64,000 nucleotides of DNA, from NCBI GenBank assembly GCA_964016885.1, contig OZ024743.1, forward strand, positions 13,252,086 through 13,316,085, in the 5' to 3' direction. The position numbers and the translations under genes are program-made. Shown in pieces: positions 59,406 through 64,000 of the stretch. Origin of the DNA: Eledone cirrhosa. Its lineage: Eukaryota > Mollusca > Cephalopoda > Octopoda > Eledonidae. Each line of letters starts with the position of its first letter. Position 1 is the stretch's first letter. Under the pieces are notes generated by a model. It saw nothing but the letters and a program-made list of their open reading frames with translations. It did no database searches and was not told the origin of the DNA.

Positions 59406-60640
59406 GATTCAATATCAGTAGAAATTATGAACAAACAACACATTGTTGATGTTAAGATTGCAAGATGTGGCTGATTAATTCTTGCCGATTTCTATTAAAA
59501 AGTTGACAAAAAATATTATCAGCAACTGACAACAGTCTTCAGATAATATCTTTACTTGTTAACAATAAAAATAATATCATTACTTTTTAATTATAAAATT
59601 AAATATAGCTGAGATTCTGTGTTTCTATATGAATCAGGGGATCTAGTTTACAACCATATGCTTAGTATCGTGCAAGAAATAATTATTTTTACCATGAACA
59701 ACAGGGAACAGCGGTAACTGAGCTATTAACTCATTCAAACACTAAACCAAGGCATTATCGACTGAGTTTAATTCAAAATTAAAAGAATCTTAAGTTTACA
59801 AAAGGATTTGTAAATTATTTCAAATGAAATTATATATTTCACCAACTGCCATCAGGACAAAGCGAAAATATAAATCATTCAACATTGTAGATGATGTACA
59901 TAACATTCCAATCTGCGAGTAGTCGAGTAAAAATATGCAAGATATTTCAATAAGATTTACAATGCAGCATATACATGTTATCTAAATCAAGTAGCTGCTA
60001 TCTAAACGAAGCAGGCGTTTTTCTTTTAAATTTCAACAAATCATGGTTGTTCTTTAGTAATCCATTTTGTCTCAGCTCATTTATATTACAAATAATCTTG
60101 GGTATGCCATGAATGCCACAACCATGCATTTCCTTTCTCTTTCGGTCTGAAAATATATAATAAAAAAAATCAATATTACTCATTTATAATCCGAGGGACA
60201 TTTAGTTGGTAGATTCAATGTTCTTGACAGCTCTAAAGAAATCTATTGTCAATGTTTGTCAGAATCCATAAGCTGGAGTAGAGTGATGCCAAATGTTCGA
60301 TGATAAATAAATAAATAAATACAGATAAATTTTATTTCAATGTAGATATGACACATCACGGAATCTTCGTACGTGATCGATGGGGAATATCTACCATTTT
60401 CAAATTCAGGGCTCAAAGAACCACCTAAAACGCAAAAGTTATACATACATACACACACATACATACATATATACATATATACATATTTTCTTACACACGA
60501 AAGAAATTATATAAATACTCAAAGATAATAATTCTTTCTAAGTTTATATAGGAAGCATAAACTTAGAATTCACAGTATTTCATAACTGGTTCGATTTTAC
60601 CTCAAATATCCAGTTTATATTTTGTGTTGTTAAAACTTAA
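59406..60640. other. Unique AT-rich sequence, no gene seen
   Basis: Short TAAA and CATA runs near 60300 and 60450. Nothing else recognised. Confidence 0.35.
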
Positions 60641-60800
60641 TCGGCAAATTGGTGGAGTCATTAGAGTATAGAAGGATGCTTTGTGAGATTTATCATATGT
60701 CTCTATTACTTGGGCTCAAATATTGCCGAATAACTTTGCCTTTTTTCCTTAAAATAAAGTAAAAATCCAGGTCAATGATGTAGGATAATTTCTAGAATGT
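60641..60800 (+). repeat. SINE, strongly diverged
   Basis: AATTGGTGGAGTCATTAGAG, GGCTCAAATATTGCCG and CTTAAAATAAAGTAAAAA keep the order of the SINE head, B box and body. Confidence 0.5.
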
Positions 60801-61740
60801 CAGTTGAGATGCCTTGCGATATTTATTCCAGTTCTGCGCGTTGTGAGTTCTAGGCATCTAGAATTAGTCCGTTACCTGCTTTTCTTCTACTACCACCTTA
60901 TTTCTGAGTGCTTTTAATGAAGTTATTGTTATTGCAAGTATTCTAGCCAGGTCTCTTGTTCCATGGATAGCCTCCTGCCTTCTTCTTATCAACATCATAG
61001 AACATCAAAAGAGGACGATGGATGCTACATTGCACCTCATAACTAAGCCAGGAAAATGACTTTCAGATCGTGACGACTTCATCTGTCGATATGTGGACTA
61101 CATGTAAGGATAAATTATCTAATATCTCATTCATTTTCCTATATTGGTAGTGCGTGATTTGAAGATGTAGCTGCTCTTTCCGGATGGTCTATCGAGCAAG
61201 TAGAATTCTGCTCATTTGTGGTCAATCGTAGTCACTCCATACCAAGCTAGAAATATACGATTTTTCATTAGATGTACTTTTAAGCGCTATAATGGCCAGC
61301 TTCATGACATGCTAATCATTTCCAATTCAAGGTACGGAGAAAGAATTGTATGTCACAGATCTTTGTATCTGTGTGTCATTCCATGAATTTGTAACCTTAT
61401 GTCTGAGAAAAAATTCAATTCTACCCGGAGTTCGGGACGAGGTTTAGTGAATTGCTTTTTAATATCCTTTAAGGACTTAAATATTTAAATATTTAAATGT
61501 TTGTTTGGCATTTCAGGATGGGATAATTTTCTCTGACTCTTACCTATATATAAAGTCCCATGTCTCTTGCGACGGATGGACCGTAGTAAACTCGTTTTCT
61601 TAAACAAATGTATTGCATTTATTTAAGAAAAATATATTCCATTTATTTAAACTTACTAAAGATAAACTTCGTTTTTCAATGCCATTTACATTCCAGTTCA
61701 ATTTGATCTCCGTTGATAAGAGCCTGTTTTGGCTATTAAT
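60801..61740. other. Unique sequence, no gene seen
   Basis: Nothing recognised. Confidence 0.3.
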
Positions 61741-61924
61741 TGTTTCTACGTTTTGGCACACGGCCAGCAATTACCCAGTGCATTACTAGTACTTTATTTT
61801 AGCGACCCCGTATGGATGAAAGGCAAAGTTAACCTCGGCGGGATTTGAACTCAGATCATAAAGGGACGTAACTCTATGCTTCAAGGCATGGTGTCCGACT
61901 CTCTACCGATACTGCCAATCCACC
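61741..61924 (-). repeat. SINE (main family) with 20-bp target duplication
   Basis: Complete minus-strand copy. The perfect 20-bp duplication AGCCTGTTTTGGCTATTAAT lies at 61721-61740 and 61925-61944, marking a recent LINE-machinery insertion. Confidence 0.95.
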
Positions 61925-62070
61925 AGCCTGTTTTGGCTATTAATGATTCTAAAACTGGTTCATTGAGAGTGGAATTTTAAGGGAGGTCTATAAACAATGA
62001 TTTCGATCTCAGAGACTTAATTAATACTGCAAGATAGGTTGACTTTCTCTTTTCTGATACTAGTAATAAT

Positions 62071-62230
62071 TGTTTCTACTTTTGGCACAAGGCCAGCAAT
62101 TATCCAGTACATTACTGGTACTCTATTTTATCGACCCCGTAAGGATGAAAGGCAAAGTGAACCTCGGCGGGATTTGAACTCAGACCGTAAAGCATGGCGT
62201 CCGACTCTCTACCGATACTGCCAATCCACC
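62071..62230 (-). repeat. SINE (main family), first of a tandem pair
   Basis: Minus-strand copy lacking about 20 bp between the B-box side and the middle of the head. Flanked by ACTAGTAATAAT at 62059-62070 and 62231-62242. Confidence 0.9.
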
Positions 62231-62242
62231 ACTAGTAATAAT

Positions 62243-62341
62243 TGTTTCTACTTTAGGCACAAGGCCAGCAAATACCCAGTGCATTACTGGTACTTTATGT
62301 TATCGACCGCGTAAGGATGAAAGGCAAAGTCAACCTCGGCC
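62243..62341 (-). repeat. SINE (main family), second of a tandem pair, 5'-truncated
   Basis: Minus-strand copy that stops after AACCTCGGC. It uses the same flank: ACTAGTAATAAT at 62231-62242 and again at 62342-62353. Confidence 0.9.
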
Positions 62342-62353
62342 ACTAGTAATAAT

Positions 62354-62796
62354 GATATGTAGGAGGACCCATGAATATTTAACATTTTATAAATTTTCTT
62401 ATTTCTATTTTAATGCATATATTTATATTACATTTTTTAGAAGAACTTAGATGAATTGAATATTTTCTTCACTAAATGTATTCGAAGAATATTCAGAAGA
62501 GAGCATATTTCGCATGTAAACAATGTTTCTCTTGTATTTATTTGTCAAAGTAAAGATTTTAAAATAGACGAAAAAGTTCTGTTTCAAGTTCAGAGCAAGG
62601 GTGAATACTATTTGCGAAAAAGGTTCTAAGTATCTCCAACAAATGCATTGATTTGTTTGTTGTGGATATCTATTGTATCTAGTTTCACTCTAGCACCTGT
62701 CTGTGCTCTTTAGAAAAATTGTATAAAATTCATAGGATTCGTTGACATATAGTCTAAGCCTAAGTGATAATTGAAAAGGAATAACATTATTTCTTT
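62354..62796. other. Unique AT-rich sequence, no gene seen
   Basis: Nothing recognised. Confidence 0.3.
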
Positions 62797-62963
62797 TGGC
62801 AGTATCGGAAGAGCGTCAGAAACCATGCTTTGCAGTTATGGCGCTTTACGTTCTGAATTCAAATCCACCGAGGTTAACTTTGCCTTTAACTTACGGGGTT
62901 GATAAAATAAAGTACTAGTAATGCACTGGGATAATTGCTGGCTTTGTGCCAAAGATAGAAACA
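62797..62963 (+). repeat. SINE (main family) with target duplication
   Basis: GGCAGTATCGGAAGAGCGTC, GAATTCAAATCCACC, GGTTGATAAAATAAAGTAC and the tail. Flanked by ATTATTTCTTT at 62786-62796 and 62964-62974. Confidence 0.88.
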
Positions 62964-62974
62964 ATTATTTCTTT

Positions 62975-63869
62975 ATTTTAAAATTATTTTTCGGCCCGAC
63001 TTTATTTTAAACTTATTTTTCGGCTCGACTTTATTTTCAAATTACTTTTCGGCTCGACTGAAAATTGATAGAGGGAAAATGCTTTTACGTATTTAGTATG
63101 TGAATTGAAATCCCTCCAGACTTATACTTTAGCGACACATTATGTATTCGAGTCGATTTAATCGATTATATCGTCTTCCAGCTTCTAGGTCTTGTGCCGT
63201 TACAAATAAATCTTATCGTTTTTGTAATATTTAAGTAGATATTTAACAGTCTCCATATCTGTGACACAATCATAATAAATGATAAATCATTTCTTTTATA
63301 CTGATATTTTTACTGAAATTTATACTGAAATTTTTTGAAGAATCAGGCTTCAAAGTTATAACAGTTATATAAAATACCCCTTTAACATTCGAATTCAGAA
63401 AAGTTGGAAGTATTTTTACTGAATTGAAATATTTTGGTCAATCGACAGTTCCGAACTAACAGTATATATGCCTGGCACGTTTGAAGTGTGATTGCATCTG
63501 TAGTGAGGTGTTGACGTGAAATAGAACATGGGCAGCCTATTTATATATACCATTTGCTGAAACTGCCACAAACTGATCGTAATAGCTAAGGTTGCCCAGG
63601 AAATCTCTCGGAAGAAGTTGACATTAGTTCATTAGTTGTCACTAAGTATGACGATAAACAATCTACATGTCAATTATTTATATCCCTTATCTATGTACCT
63701 ATGCGCGTATGTGTATATGTTGTTGCATAAATACGTATAAATGGACATTAAACGGTGATCATATATGATGATGAAGTAAAGGGAAACAACAAAGTAACCA
63801 ACACAGTAGAATGAAGAAATATATGAGTTTAACGCTTGATATTTCGGACGTCTCTGTCTTTCTCTCTCA
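62975..63869. other. Unique AT-rich sequence, possible SINE trace
   Basis: 62984-63060 has three near-copies of TTTTCGGCTCGACTTTATTT. 63080-63215 keeps a weak order of SINE-like words (GAATTGAAATCCC, GTCTTGTGCCGTTAC). No gene seen. Confidence 0.35.
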
Positions 63870-63977
<108 letters not shown>

Positions 63978-64000
63978 GCGCGCGGGTGTATGAGTGTTAA

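Overview
The window looks like gene-poor nuclear DNA from a coleoid cephalopod, most likely an octopus. It is AT-rich, full of long (TA)n and (CA)n microsatellites, and carries many copies of a tRNA-derived SINE whose tail (GATAAAATAAAGTACCAGT, then CCAAAAGTAGAAACAATTAT) I associate with octopus SINEs. Low coding density, a short TTAGGG-type interstitial repeat and Penelope-like, Helitron and hAT relics fit. The species call is inference.

No gene in the window looks intact. The only host-gene-like sequence is at 21.2-23.25 kb: an intronless, almost full-length selenoprotein O copy with two in-frame stops. Its C-terminal TGA-Ser-Ser-stop, the selenocysteine position of animal SELENOO, is still preserved. 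I read it as a processed pseudogene.

Layout. 0-7 kb: microsatellites, a non-coding element with 484-bp LTR-like direct repeats (2.0-4.4 kb), and a 323-bp fold-back element (5.7-6.0 kb). 7.3-12 kb: fragments of non-LTR retrotransposons, a SINE and two copies of a repeat that sits between TA runs. 12.3-14.8 kb: two Penelope-like elements (PLEs) meeting head to head at about 13.98 kb, each with a hammerhead-ribozyme-like motif on its 3' side. 15-21 kb: unique AT-rich DNA holding a decayed TTF-zinc-finger/hAT-like transposase. 21-25 kb: the SELENOO copy, a 47-bp-arm hairpin and diverged SINEs. 26-30.4 kb: a third, decayed PLE. 31.7-38.4 kb: a full SINE, then a Helitron with both termini recognisable (minus strand, 32114-38339), its Rep and Pif1 helicase broken by frameshifts. 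39-50 kb: SINE-rich, with a LINE 3' end (44 kb) and a nested hAT MITE (49.7 kb). 50-56 kb: long microsatellites and a 470-bp inverted pair that I interpret as PLE pLTRs, containing a complete minimal hammerhead motif. 56-64 kb: mostly unique AT-rich DNA with SINEs bearing clear target-site duplications.

The most interesting system is the set of hammerhead-like motifs linked to Penelope-like elements (12369-12408 minus, 14589-14618 plus, 30255-30284 plus, 55669-55711 plus). Two have all the core nucleotides and complementary stems I, II and III. Two related copies show compensatory changes in stem II. The 14.8-kb and 55.4-kb elements also share the same terminal sequence.
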